Source: Psoroptes ovis
Lineage: Eukaryota > Arthropoda > Arachnida > Sarcoptiformes > Psoroptidae
NCBI GenBank assembly: GCA_002943765.1
Contig: PQWQ01000004.1
Span: 4,278,001 to 4,342,000 of the forward strand
Reading direction: 5' to 3'
DNA: 64,000 nt
Part shown: in pieces, positions 10,656 to 25,700 of the stretch
Numbering within the stretch: the first letter of the stretch is position 1
Layout: each line of letters opens with the position of its first letter
Position numbers and translations under genes: made by a program
The notes under the pieces: model-generated
Databases searched by the model: none
What the model saw: the letters and a program-made list of their open reading frames with translations, nothing else
Told to the model about the DNA's origin: nothing

Positions 10656-11870
10656 TCAATTATAAATTAAATTTTTAAAATCGAAAATTGGATAATAATT
10701 CACACGACAATTGTTATTATAAATGAATTGATGAAATTGATTTTGTTCATAGATTTCTGCATTCATCAATGATTGTGGTGTTCGTTGACTTAATGCCAAT
10801 AAACTTGATACTTTTACAGTGGACGTACGATTTTCGACAGTATTTTCGAATAAAATATTTACATTAGCAACCAGCTCTAAGGTCATGTCAAGCTTTCTTG
10901 CCTCATGTCTTTTCGAGAAATTTCCACGCGTTTCGCGTTGGAAAAATTCGGTAATATAATATGTTTTTGGTGATTCTTAACAGGATCATCATTTTCCAAA
11001 TAAGATGATAACTTCGACACAGCGTACTCAATATCTGGTTGAGTTTTAATGGTTAAATACTTCGTTGGTTTAATGGTTGCTACGTCAAACTTTTGACCAT
11101 GTCTTATTTTTTTCGATATTTCTGATTTCTTCGCCGATAGCATTCAACCATTTTTCCTTATCAACACTGTTGATTGCTTCTCTGTATGACGATAGTTCTG
11201 ATAAAGCGGTTAAACAAATTACATTTGACGATCGAAGAGAATTTAATCTTCCAATATTTTTCTTATATTGTTTATTTTTCGAACCAGGTGGTCTACCTCT
11301 TTGATTGCTATTCGTTGCATTATCATTAGTACAATCAGTTGACAGAACATTGGAATTTTCATTTTATTATAATAACGACAATGAAGATTTATCATAAAAC
11401 TTTTGGTTTATTTACAGAAAATTTTAAACAATTATTTTACAAAAATAATGTTTTGCTTGCTTTTTGAGCAAACTGAAACCGATTTATATATGGTTGCTTT
11501 TCAACCAAGATGAGGATGACAGCTAATCTGCCAAACGCGCTCGACCAATGAGCTTCTTTCTGCTTCAACTTGCGCGGCTGATCTGAGGGTGCTGCATTAT
11601 TATTATTTCTTGTGATAAATATACGAGTTATACACAAAATGCTATTTGTATATGTCCATTTCTTGTAATGTTGGAATTTTCATATGACATTTCATTATCA
11701 CACAAATTATCATGCACATTAGTGTCATGCTGGTCAATAATTTCGTTGTTATCATACATTGTTGCTGTCCTTGACAATGATGATTGTTTAATTAGAGAAC
11801 ATTTTATTTCTTCGATGAAGTTTTCTTTCTTCTAGTTTTCTTCGTTCTATTCTTCATTTTTTTAAGGACT
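10656..11870 (-). pseudogene. Decayed copia-type (Ty1/copia) retrotransposon fragment
   Basis: Read on the minus strand, pieces of a copia polyprotein can be seen. From ~11340 to 11085 runs a Gly-Arg-Pro-Pro-Gly linker and then the reverse-transcriptase N-terminus (SSYREAINSVDKEKWLNAI, then EIRNIEKNKTW), ending in a stop at 11087-11085. About 15 bp later, in another frame, comes the block that normally lies near the RT end (KYLTIKTQPDIEYAVSKLSS, ~11070-11010). The RT palm with its YVDD active site is missing, so an internal deletion has joined two distant parts. Upstream (11815-11684) is spacer-like coding sequence, interrupted at 11670-11363 by a nested insertion. The tail below 10950 is too degraded to assign. 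No intact element or clear LTR pair was found. Confidence 0.72.
11363..11670 (-). mobile_element. Nested insertion in the copia fragment, flanked by 13-bp direct repeats
   Basis: TTGGAATTTTCAT occurs at 11350-11362 and again at 11671-11683. Removing the segment between them plus one copy leaves the copia reading frame continuous, which marks them as a target-site duplication. The insert is more GC-rich than its surroundings. On the minus strand it contains a TATATAAA box followed by AATAAA, as in a solo LTR or a short retroposon. No coding sequence is evident. A 13-bp duplication is long for LTR elements, which usually make 4-6 bp, so a retroposon is an alternative. Confidence 0.5.
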
Positions 11871-13062
11871 ATGGAAAAATTTTAAGAAGTAAAGTGTTTC
11901 AGGAGTACATTTATCACTCAGGATAATTTTGTTTTTTCCCCATAAAAAATCCATTATCTCATCGAAAAATTTTCAAGATCATCATAGTTAAATTTGACTG
12001 ACTAAAAATTCAAATTAATTTAATAAGTCAAATTTTTTCGAAAGGGGCGATAATAAAATATTTTCCACTGAAAAAACAAAATCATTCAACTCAATAATTT
12101 CAATATCAATCGATGCATAACGTATCGATATCAATCATCTAATCAATTAATCGATCAATTATTGGAAATTGATTGAATTGAATTTAAATGTTGTAAGAAT
12201 AATTTTTTTTTTTTTTTGAAAATGTATTTCGTCATTCAATTTGGCTGGAGAATAATCATTTTTGTTATTGTTTTTTTCGATTGTATGAAATGCATGAATG
12301 TACGATTTTTACGATTCAAATAGTAATAAAATATTTTGATTAACTTTGACTCTATTAATTTGAAATAAACAAAAACAAAACAAAAACGATGAAAAATTCA
12401 TTCCAAATTCAATTTGTGTTTTCAATTCATCTTCGAAATGATGCATGTATTTCATAACTCAACAATCATCATCATCATCATCAGATCATCATCATTCGAA
12501 TGATTATGATTGCTCACTACTAACAATTATGATGATTGAAAATCAGTTGAGAAAATTTCGGCCAAATATAAATTCGTATTCAAGAAAATTGAATGCCAGA
12601 GAATATGTGAAACATAGAAATTTTCTACTTTAATTCCTTCGCCGAATAATAATGACAATGATTACAATTAAAATCTGAATGAATCCGTAATCACATCAAT
12701 CAATTTGAAAATATGTAAAATTTTTTTGAAAAAAATACAAGAAATAAACGATCGTAGATCGTATATCAGAGGCATAAATGTTAAAGGTTCATTGAATTTA
12801 CATTTTTCATTTTTTTCTAATACTCAAGATTGATCGATTTGAATATATAGTATTTTGATTGGTGATCAAAATGTGGATAGAAAAATTAAACTCATTTTCA
12901 TTTTTTCTATTTTTTTTTTTTTTTTTTTTGAAGTAATTCAATCACTCATCAATTTTGATTGACCTATCGATTGATTTATATTAAAAAAAAAAAATGAATG
13001 ACAAGATGTGTTTAAAAACAAACTCATGTACAACAGAAAAACAAATTGAACATGAGTGAATG

Positions 13063-13084
13063 ATAAATAAATAAATAAATAAAT
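13063..13084 (+). repeat. AAAT tetranucleotide microsatellite
   Basis: About five consecutive AAAT units. Many shorter AAAT, AAT and ATG tracts occur in the same desert. Confidence 0.6.
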
Positions 13085-13726
13085 GTGATTCGAAATGTGT
13101 TTAGTAGAGCTTTAGTTTAGGCGAAAAGGATCGGTCAGATTATTTTGATTATAATTATAATTATGTTTATTATTTATTAATAATCGAAAGTAATTGCCAA
13201 TTTATGGATTATTTATTTATTATTGATTGTGCACCTATCAATTATTTGAATGTATTTATTTTTTGTCCATACAGATCAATATATTCGAGAAAAAAAATCA
13301 ATCATTGATTGAATACTAATTGATTGCAAAAATTATTGCATTTCTGTGTTAAATGTGAAATGAATAAAATTTCAAAAACAAGAATCATAAAAATATAAAT
13401 CATCATCATTGATTGAAAATCCTTAATCTATTATCAAATTGAATTTTTGATTGATAAAAATCGAAAAAAAAAATTTTACAAATATCGATTTTATCGATTC
13501 AAATAAATTTAATAATTATTTTGATATTTGAAAATAAATAAATAAATAAAATCGTGAATAATAGCAATGAATTTTTTGGAAAAATTTCCGATTTTAATTA
13601 CATAATTTTATTTATTATATATGTGTATTATACATATATTTTTTGCCACGTTCTCCTCAAACAAACATTTTCATTGAAAATATAAACATATTTTCAACAA
13701 CAACAACAACCAAACATCAGTAACAA

Positions 13727-13750
13727 TATTGATTTCTCGAGAAATCAATA
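13727..13750. repeat. 24-bp perfect palindrome centred on CTCGAG
   Basis: TATTGATTTCTC is followed directly by its reverse complement GAGAAATCAATA. No gene lies near it. Confidence 0.85.
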
Positions 13751-16700
13751 CATTTATTAATATAAATACAGAAAATCAAACAACAACATCAACAACATTT
13801 GAAATTCATTCATTTCATTTTTCACATCAATTAAATGGTTAATTTCAAAGTGAAAAAAAATTGAAATTTTTTTTTTAATTACATCTTTCACAACACATAT
13901 TATTATAATAATAATAATTGTAATGAAAATTATCTCCATTACACATGCCCGAACACATTCATAGTTTTTTTTTATTAAAAAGAATTAATTATAATCTTTT
14001 TGAATTGTTTCATTTCTTGGCTATGCTATATGCTAGGCTAGCTACAAGGAAGTGAATATTTTATTCAATTCAATTTTTTTTATATTAAATGATTCATTTT
14101 GTACCTCATTATTATGATCATCATGATCATTGAATTTGATGACATTCAAATTCAGTGTTTGACAAGAGAATTGTGAAGAAAAATATTATTTTAATTAAAA
14201 ATCAAGCATAATATTTGATCAATTTTCGAATCAATATGTATGACTTGCTTACATATATTGAAAATTGACTAAATTTTTTTGATTGATTGATTTGATTTCA
14301 GTGGAATTTTTTCTCTTTTTTGACATTTCATTTTTTTTTATTTATTTGCTCTGATATTTGATGATGAAATGAATGCAGAAAGATTTGCATAGCAATCAAC
14401 ACACACAAACACACACATACATACAAACAAGATGTAGGTTAAAATTCATATATCAGATTAAAGATTTTTTTTTTGTCATTTCTTTTTCATTTTCTGGGGA
14501 CTTTTCTTTGATTATTTCACTATAAATCTGTACATTTGAATTTGAATGCTCCTTGGTGATTTTCTTTTTTGTTTGCCATTCGTTAATTGTTTCATCATAA
14601 AAGAAAGGATTAAAGAATCTGATAATTTGCTTTAATTAATGTAAAAGATATGAATACCGATAGGACAATAAGTGATAACATCATCATAATCAACAGGCGT
14701 TCATAATTTGTACTGTCGTTTGTTTGCATTTTGTTTATTAAATGGATGAAATGACCATTTCATCATATTTGTGGTTATTTGCTTGCATTATATTGTTTCT
14801 CCAGGCACATTTCCTGAATTTTAACCAGAAAGAATTGAAACAAAAATGCATTTTTTATGAATACAAATGAATGAACAAAATTATGATAAATGATCTATTA
14901 TTTGGCTCATTATTTTTTGTGGCATCTTGCTACTTGTTGTTGTGGAAAATTCACCGTTTGATGACCAAATAATAATTTTTTTCTTTTGTTTCTACAAGTG
15001 TAATGTTTGAAGAATAATAATAATAATTTTAATTTAATTGAATCAAATCAAATTTGTATAACAATGGTGAACGAAAATTGGGAGAAAAAACAATGACACC
15101 ATAATATGTAAGATGTGCAGAAATTTGTTTTTATTTCAAATTTTTATTATTTAATTTTGTAGCTTCCTCATACTTTTGAAAATCATTTCAAATTGAAATT
15201 TCCACTTATTTTTTATGCATTTTATTAGATAAATTGCATAAAAAATACAAAAATTTCAAATCTAATTATGAAAAATATGAAAATTTTCCCAATTTGCAAC
15301 AAAAAAAACTTGCCATTGAAAATCTCTTAAAAATGAAAAACAAGAAAGATCAAAAAATTATTTCAAATAAAATTCAAAATGATGATGGATTAGCATTCGA
15401 AAACTTTTAACCTGTTAAATGTTTAATTGGAATGAAATTCGAGAAATAGTTTTTTTCGTCTTGTAATTGATGACAAAAAAATATATGAAATATAAAATGA
15501 ATAAATAATTTATGAAATATTACGATTCAGTCTGAAATATTAATGCGAGTGTTTTTTGATTGATTGACAAGTACAGATTTAATATGTTTTTGTAGGAAAT
15601 TTTAGATTCACATTAGATGACCAATCAGGTCAACGGAAAATCAATGTTACGTGAAAAAAGAAAAATAAAAACGAAATCAAAATCGGGCCAGATTAATATA
15701 TAAAAAAGAATCTCATAACAGCATGAAAATAATGATGAATACGAGTTGATATACAAAACACCTGTGATAATCAGTTATAATTTCATTGTTTTTAATCAAT
15801 GAATGAAGAAAAAAAACATGATAAACTTCCGTTCATTCATTATCAATCCAAACAACAATAATCGGATCCATTGTCCAGTTAACTGAATTTTTAATAATGA
15901 AAAAAAAACTGAATCATAAATGCAGTTAAAAACGTACAAAAAATCTCAGAAAAAAAATACTTTCTAAAATCTCCTATCGGATGTATTCATTCATTTTAAA
16001 CGTATCAATGAATTTTTAATTAGTTTTTTGTTAAATCATTCATTTATCGAAATGAATAATTAATAATGATGATGATGATAAAAGAAAAACTCAACAACAA
16101 ATCAACAGAAACAAATATGCGATAAAAAAAACGATCCTTTTATTGTTTGTAGAAATTGATTGATTAATAATAATTTATAATTATTTTATGGACAAGAAAA
16201 TAGCAGCAGCAACAACATTAATTGATTAAATAAATTAATAATTAAAATGGTATTAATATTTATTTTTCATTTAAATAAATTTTTTTCGCTGTTGTTCCTG
16301 CTTGTTTCATTCATATTTTAAATGTCCATTTTCTGTGCGTTTTTGTTTTATTTTATTTTTCGTGGATTAATTCACCTGGTCAAACTAAATCGATTGTCCT
16401 GGTCAAATTTGAATTAAGACAAAAAAAAACAAATGAAAAAACGTGTGTCCAATTTTTTTGCTCACGTTTCACCATCATCATTAAAATCATAATATACCAT
16501 TAATGCAATTTCATCTGCATTTTTTTGTAATTTTATCAAATGAAGATTTATTAACAGTGAAAATCAAAGCAAATGACCGAAAAAAATTGAAATTTATTTT
16601 AATTTTTTGTTTTTTGTTTTGATTTAATACACTTTTTAGACAAAGATTAACTTTGTATAAGCCATGAATCGAAAAATGATATAAATACAAAGTTGAAATG

Positions 16701-19700
16701 ACTACGAGGATTTAGATTTAATTGATATGAAAATGATAAATTGCAAATAAACAAATGAAAAAAAATTAGATGAAAGAAAATAAATAAAGATAATCCTTTT
16801 TGAAATAAAAGATAAACTTTACACACGAATCACATTTATTTTATTTTCATATAAGAAATGCTTGGTCCAATATTTTTCATTGAAAATTGATAAATAACAC
16901 TCATTATGATTGCGAGTACGTGCCAAATAAATGCAAAAATTGCTCCAAATCACTTATCATCTATCATTCTAAATGACTGTACCAGAAATATGAATAAAAT
17001 TAATTGATTAATTGTCAAAAAGCATTTCGAAAAATCATATCATCATGTATTTTAAAATTTTTGTTTTGTTTTTCGTCTCATGAGAATTCACGAAAATAAT
17101 TGATGATAATAAATTTTTCATTTTTCAAAAAATTTCAATTGATTTCCAAGTATTTTTCTATGAAAAAAATAGCCATGGATCAACAACATGATCCGACGAA
17201 TGATCGAGAGGATCATCATCAGAAATGAATCATGTGATCATGACACCAAGGCCAACAACAACTGATTTTGATCTAATTCATTTTGTTGTTGTTGCTGCTA
17301 TTGCTTTGTCTTGTTAACATGTTTCTCATTGTTGTTGTCATCTTTACTTTATTTTCATTATTAATGTTGCATCACAAATTTTCATCATGATCATCATCAT
17401 CATCGTTACAAATGTTTCTTAAAAATTTTTAAAATACTCATGCAGATTTGAATTAAATCTGTATTTGAATATGCATTTTAGAGCGCAAATGTATGAAAAT
17501 AAATTGGAAAAAATTGCTCTAATTCTTCAATTTGAATGCTTCAATCGTTTTGGAATATATGAAAAATTTAATTTTCAATTTTTTTTTTCATTCAATGAGA
17601 CATATTTAATATTAGAAATTAAAAATTGCTTGAAAAATATGATTGTATTGTTTTTTTTCTAAATATTTTCCTTATATTTTTTATGACACTGTTGATGTTG
17701 ATTGGCCAAGGCTATACGAAAAAAACCCTATTCTAATATCCATATTTATATGAATATTATGGTAATATAATGCAGCAAACTTCATTTTATGTCCAATTAG
17801 TTATTTTCAAAATCATTTCACATTTTTTTTGTCAGTGTCATATTTATCATTGAATAAATATCATAAATATGATTTTTTTATCAAGAATAAATTTCAATAA
17901 ATCATGAATGAACAATGATTGTTTGGCTTGAATTAATAATGGCTCATTCAAAATTGAATTAAATCATGAATAATTATGGAAAATATCATCTTCAAATTAA
18001 TTTTTGGCCAAATCAATCCGACATCTGATTTAATATTTCATTTTTTATCATTTATTTATTCATCAAAGATTATCATTATGTTCGGATGTTATTATTAGGA
18101 TTTTTTCATTTGAATTCGTTAGAATCAATTTTAGATCCAAATAAAAATTACAGTGATGCTCCTGTGAAATCAAGGATAAAATTTGAATGTGGTTTTTTAT
18201 TTATGACAGCATTTATATTCACAAAATTGAAACATTTACAAATTCATCAATTACTTGTTGAATAAAATCAACAAAGTAGAAAAAAATGGAATAACATTAT
18301 TATCATTATAAGCCACAATGGACGAATAATTTCGAATGAACATATTCACTCAAATATTAATTGCTTGATTGTGAAATACTTTGCATTATTTTTTATGGTT
18401 TATCAAACATTTTATCGAAATTAATCTAATGTGGCTATGGAATCATTTTTTTTCAGTAGAGAATCTTTCATTACAATTCGAAGGTTGTCAGTCAATCATA
18501 TATTTATATTAATATGGATGAGAATCACTCAGAAAAAAAAAATTATTTATTCCTGTATATTCATTCACTAAAATCTATCATTAATTTTTTTCCATCACAC
18601 TTGGAAGAAAATTACTTTCCAAAAAAAATTTCAAAACCTTACCATATTTCCCATAATAATAATTATTCAAAAAAAAAAAAAAAAAATTCACGGAAAATGA
18701 TAAAAATGATTTCATTGAATTATATCCATTTTTTTATATTTACGTTGATTCTAATGACATTTTCCATTTAGCTTTTTCACTTGATTTGAATTACAATTCA
18801 TATTTGTCGTTTATTTGTTTTGTTTTCAATGATAATGATGATTTCCGACGTTTAATATTTGTTTTTTGATTTATTTTTGATGACATTTTTGATTTTCGTA
18901 GAGTTTTTCACCATTCAAACAGCATAACGTCTATTGATTTAAATTGACATTTATATTTTCACCATTACGAAGAGAATAATGGAACAACAAAAAAAATCAA
19001 CAGGTTACTGCTATTTATTCATTTATTTTCAAGCATTCATTACTTAAAAGTAGAAATTCATTACAACATCACTGATGAACACACTTTGATATATATATTT
19101 TTAAAAATAGATATCATTTGCCATGACCCTGATTTTTTTTATTTTTTTCTAATAATGAAATTAGTTTGATTGACAAATTGTTTTGAATTTTTTTTTTGCT
19201 TCAATCAATCAATCCATCCATCCAAATATCATTGTTTTCCTAAAAATATATATGTCGATATTATTAGACATTTAAGAGCAAAAAAAAAAAAAAAGAAAAA
19301 TTTCCATTTCAGTTCCATCATTGAGTGCTACTGTTGGCAATTTTTTTTCTTTTTTTTCACAAAAATTCAAATTGAATTTTCAAATTGAATTAATGAAATA
19401 ATATAAATTGCAAGGAAAACAAATACAAAATGGTAAACATTTTGCATTTGAAAAAATTTACATTAATTATAATGAAAACAAGCAACATGATGATCCAATG
19501 ATGATGATGATGATACTAACTCAAAATGTTTGATTAATTAAAATGATTGATCGATTGTTTTTCAATAATCATTTTTTTTTTCGTTTTGTATTGATTTAAT
19601 TAAAAATCAATTATTATAATTATGATTATTATATTTACTATGGATGAAATTAAATGAACAATTAAAGAATCATTTTGTTGGAAGTAATTTCGTTGTACAT

Positions 19701-22700
19701 CTTGAATATTTTTAAAATGAATAAATAGTCGAAAATATCGAAATTATTCATGATTATTTTTCAATGTCGATTTGTTTGATTTATTATTATTATTGTTTAT
19801 ACACAGGAAAAAAATATAAATAATTATAAATTTTTTTGTAGTTTCATCGAAAAACAATGTTTTTTCGAGAACTTCAATCGAGTAAAATTTCGTTGAAAAA
19901 TCATTCAAAAAATTCAAATTATTTCAAAACGAAAATAAATAATAAGGAATAAATTCCAATGTAAATCGATTGGATTGGCAAATTGATTTGTAATTGCTTT
20001 ACTGGAGAAAAATAAAAACAAATTTATTCATAAATAAAAATAGAAAAAATATTCTGCAAACACAAGCAAAAATTTCAATGATCATATTGTTTATAATGTG
20101 ATTATATTTTGATCATTTTCAAAGAGTAAATTCATGATTACGATGATGATGATGATGATCGATATGTAGTGATTATATGTAGTGATCCATTGGACTTTGC
20201 TGTGATTATTTAGGATTATTGATTTAACATTATTATTTTGCAAAATTTTATTAGAAAGTATAACGAATTGAATCGTATTTTTATTCGTAGCATTGTTATT
20301 ATTATTATTATTATTATTTGCAACAAATGACCCTGAAATTAAAAGACAAAAAAAAAATTGCTGTTGTTGATGTCGATGTTGATGTGAGGTTTAATGAGGA
20401 TGATGATGATGAGGCCATAAATATCATCATCATTATTATTATTACCATTATTATCATTATCAACATAAATAAAGACATCAATTATAGACATATATGTGTT
20501 TGTTCATTCATCATCATCTCCATTCATTCATTCATTTCATCCACATGTTTCTTTAACTGTGAGTTGGAGATTTTTTTTCATTTTATTTTTCATTTGAAAA
20601 ATATACATATCAATCCAATAATATTTTCTATGTTCGTACATATTTATACATATTTTTTCTTTTTTCGTTCTTCATATTATAAATCATCCATCCATCCATC
20701 ATTCGTGATCAAACGATTATTATTCATATTTTGGAGAAATGAAATGAAAAATAAAATAGATACAATTGAACAACAACGAAAAGATGTCCACGCAAGAAAA
20801 AAAAAGGATTCAAAATGGTTATATATGACATCGAAAAAATAAATGAGAAAAAATTAGTCATCGAAAAAATAAAATAAAATAAAATAAGAAAGTAAAATTG
20901 GATAAATATACACTAAATAAATGGATTGAATTGGATTCAAATGGAAAAATGAATCAATGAATAATACGCTAAAATGAAAATGTCCATTTGAAACCAATCA
21001 CGGATTCCTTTCCATTATTTTAATGTTAAAAATATTTCAAAGTCATTTTCAAACAGTTACAAATAACACAGAAATATAAAAATACACATTATTCACATGG
21101 CCAAATTTCTGTTGAAATTTTTTTTTTCGTTTTGTTTTGTTTTGTTTCACATCATTTATTTGATTTTCAGAGATTTTCTCAGAGAGGATGAAATATCTTA
21201 GCTTAGGAAAAATAACATGAAATTTCAAAGTTGAAATTGAATTATTTTAATTGTAATTGATGATCGATTGAAATCAAAACAAATGATGTTCATAGGTAAA
21301 TGATAACGATTTGTTTCACACCGAAAAATAAATTGAAACAAATGATTGATAATGACACTGACAATGAATTGATTGATTATCGAATAGTATTTGATTTTTT
21401 TTTTTTTTTGGAATTCACTATTTATTTTCGGCTATATGAAATGGATAATTTTAATTGTCATTCCTGTCAATCAATTCCTGTATTACAATTGATTCAAATA
21501 GTCTTACACCTGTAATTTTTACACATTAAGCAATCATATATTCAATTTCATTTTATTCGCGTTCATTACAAAATAATTATGAAAAACATCCAATGACAAT
21601 ACACAGAATAAAGATGTTTGTTTTGACTTTATTTTTTTTAAATAAAGTCACAACGATAATGATTGATAATGACTTTAATTATTTTTATTTTAAAGGGAAG
21701 AAAATGAAAAAAAAAAAAAAAAATACATTTTAAACTTGTGATCATTGCTGTTGTCATTATTATTACAAAGATAATTTATTATTTCGAGTGTCACCTGTGT
21801 TTTTGTTTTTGTTTTGTTTTACTTTCATTACTGCTTCATTAATTCATTAATAATTATCAGTTTAATGCCACATAATTTTTCATGATTTGATGAATATTTT
21901 TTTAATAATATCATTATTCGTCATCATTCAATCATAATAATCATCATCATAATAATATTAAAATTATGAAAAAAAATAGTTATAATCCATAGAAGGTCAT
22001 TCAAAAAAAATGATATTTTTTCCAAAATTATAATCTAAAAAACTATCACAGTTTTTCATACATACATATATATATTTCTTCTTTAAATATTTCCACTTTG
22101 GCCTAATAAAGTCTAAATCGAAGAATAATATATAATGAACAACAAGACACTTGAAAGAATTAATTGTTTTTTTTTGGCTTTTGCTGTTTCAATTTTTTCA
22201 GGTCCCATATTTATCCCATCATGACATAAATTTGGCACAAATATAAATAAACAATCATTCAAATTCATACATTCATTCATATTAGCATCCATAATAATCA
22301 TAATGATAATGGCAATAATAGCAAACTATTGTTATTTTGGACATATGAATATCAAAAATTAAACAACACAATATGATCAATATTTAGATCCATTTATATA
22401 TATATTTTTACGTTTTAAATTTCTTTGCTACATTTTTTTGATCTATTTGCATCATATCAGCAATGAATGAAACAAAAATGATTGTTATATGTGAAATAAT
22501 GAAAATGAAAGAGTTTTTCGGCATCTATGGAAAACTCTTTGATGAAAAAAAATAAATAATTCAAATGATATTGATGATAATGAAGATTATGGATTAGCAC
22601 TTTGGTATCGAATAAATAAATGTAATTCTGTTTATTGTTTACTCAATCTTATTTTATTTATCATTTTCGTAATTTTTCTTTGTGTACTTTTTTTATGCTT

Positions 22701-25700
22701 GAATTTCGTTTATTTTGACGCCCAAAACAATGTGAAAATTCGACGTACACACAAACATAGATTGTTTGTTTATTTGTTAAACAATTTTATTTTATTTTTT
22801 TTTTTTTTGATTATAAAAGATATTCGTCATCTAATGATGAGTGATTACATAAGGAAAATATATATTCATTCATATATAAAAATTTAATGAATGAATGAAT
22901 CAAATATTTTTTTTTTTTTGTCGTAATACAAAGATGATTCATTTTTTCAATTTCATTCGTTTGAATAGTTTCACGTGGATTCAGAATCATATTTTTTTTT
23001 GCTGCCGATGATTACATGGATTTGCAAATAATAATAATACACACAAAACATACACACACACAAATAATAATAATAATTTAAAGTCACATTTGTGTTTGAT
23101 AATAATAATTACTATTTTTGCACTTGAAATGATTATATTGTGTCTGATGATTGTGTTGTGTGTGTGTGTGTATGTGTATGTATGACCATCATGATCCTCA
23201 TTATTATCATTATTATTTTGATTATGATGATTATTGTTATTTTATATATGAAAAAAAACAAATGATAAATTAAGAATCAACTTTGGATCAAAAAAAATAT
23301 GGAAAAGGCCATTTTTAATATCATAAAATATTGATTTTGATATCGAAATAATAAAGTACGTTCTTGTCTCTTGTTTCTTGTTTTTTTAGATCAAGACTTG
23401 TATTGTGATGATGAGGACGACGATGCCAAGAATTGATGAATAAATGAATGAATAATAATAATAATGATGATGATGAGAAATTTAAATAAAATGAATATGA
23501 ATAACGATGCTCAAAAATGACTGGAAATCACGATTTTTCTTCTAAATTTTTGTTCATTATTTCTCTGATTACGAAAAGCACATCTCCTAATTTGAAAACA
23601 AAAAATGAAAACTGTCCGAAAATTTGTTGACAATTTAAGCTTACAGTAAATTTAGCTTGAAATTTTTATTTCTGAGATTTCGAGACCAAAAAAAAATGAC
23701 AAAAATTACTCACAAAAATTTCAAGGTCAATTTAATGATTCCAAGAAAAAAAATTAACTCTTAAACACACACAAACATCGAAAAATTGTATTGCACGATT
23801 TACAAATCATTTTTTTCTTTAATTTCAAAAATGACATTGATTCAACATCAAACATTTCGATTCATCAATCAATCAATCAATCGATTTTTCGAATTAACTT
23901 TGAACTATTAGTTTTTTTTAAACTAATAAAAGAGAACATGTTGAAATCGGATTAATTTCAATTCATTCAAATGAATATATTTGAATCTTGAAGATGTTAA
24001 ACTAAACAAAATAACATTTTGAAAAATTATTGATAAAAAAAATGTTTTCTACGATTTTCTATTCTACAAACAACAAATCGGAAGTGAATTATCAAGATTT
24101 TTTTGATTTCTGAAAATCAATAAAAGATTAATCGAAATCAATCGAAAAATTGTTGTTGTTGTTCATCTTTATTTCATATTTTCAATTTTATTGAATCAAA
24201 TAATAATTGATTCAATTGTTGTATTTCTGTGAATCGGATTAATTGATTTTATTTTATTTCTTTGAAAAAAACATGCCCGAACAAACATGAAAAAGTCTAT
24301 AATTTCGGATTATTAAATGAATCGAATTGAATGAATGTTTTGATATGAAAAAAAAATTGAATCAAAAACATCAAACATTCAAATATTTTAATCTGTTTTT
24401 CATACACACACATACACATAAACTTGAATGAAAAGATATAAAATTGATGAAAAATCTTATTAATTATGATCTTATAATCATTTATTTTGCTCATAGCATA
24501 TATATGTTTTTAAAGTGTGTACAAATGTCTCGAATTCAAATTGAATTTTTTTAACCCATTTACAATCAATTCTTATGAGACAATCTATGAATTTGCATTC
24601 AATAAATTCATAAATTATAAATCAAAATCGATTTCGGATCATTTTGTGCTCAGTTTTCAAATTAATTATGTGTTTGTTTTACTCCGATCACAAGCCTACA
24701 TCGATTAGATATGTTTTCGCTACAAAATCGCTATCAGAAATGACATGGATAAGAGGAAAAATGTTAATTAATAAATTAATCAGTTTATATTTTATGTATT
24801 TGTTTGTGTTTGTTCAATTACAATCCAAATGATCCTTTTACCCTTGAAATCGTGGAGTGTAGTGTTTTCGATTTTCAATCATTTACATTTATTTATCATA
24901 TTTTCCATCATCAATTCACTTTCCTCCGAAAACATGTTTAATTCATCATCAGCGAATGAAATTTAATATTTTTTTCATCAACTATGAGCTTCTCTCTTTT
25001 CGGAAAAAAATATTACGAAAATCTTTAGCCTTTAATCTTGATTTTTTGTTTTTTTTTCGAAGCTTATTTATTTATTTTTTTTCGTTCTTTGAAATGGCTC
25101 ATCATTTTTGTTGTCAAAATGATATCAAAGTCCATTATGAATCATAGGGAATGCTGGGAAAAAAAATTGAATTTATGCAAATTATTTTCGCCAACAAGTG
25201 AAATATTCGATTGCACAATATTTAAATTGTCTATTGTTCTTTTTTTCAATTTCGTAGGTTTTAAGAAAATAATAATAATCGAAAATATATTGAAAACATT
25301 GAAAAGAAAATTGATGAAAAAATATTTAAATAATCAGCGATAGAGGGTGATAGCGGTTTCGCTGAGTTTTCAATTTGAAATCTCAAAAAAACTGGTGCCA
25401 TATAGATAATAATAATAATAATAATCTATGTGAATCTAAAATGCGCAATTGCACCTCAAAAAATTTGAAAGAAAACAATTGCTATCACAGAGATGATTAT
25501 AATCAAGATAAAATTGAAGAGTATTTAACCAATTTTTGGCAGGTGATATTTTTGTCGTTTTGAAATTTAATTATTGCTGTTAACATTTATAAGATTATTC
25601 AACAAGGCTTTTGCTTCTCATTGCCGGGTGTGGTATTGTCAAAAATAAGGATGTAGGATAAGTGCTCAATTGACTTTTATTATTCAAATGATTTCAATTT

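Noticed and set aside
20318..20842. 174-codon plus-strand frame
   Set aside because: It is mostly GAT and ATT repeats read as poly-Asp and poly-Ile, with no domain or splice signals.
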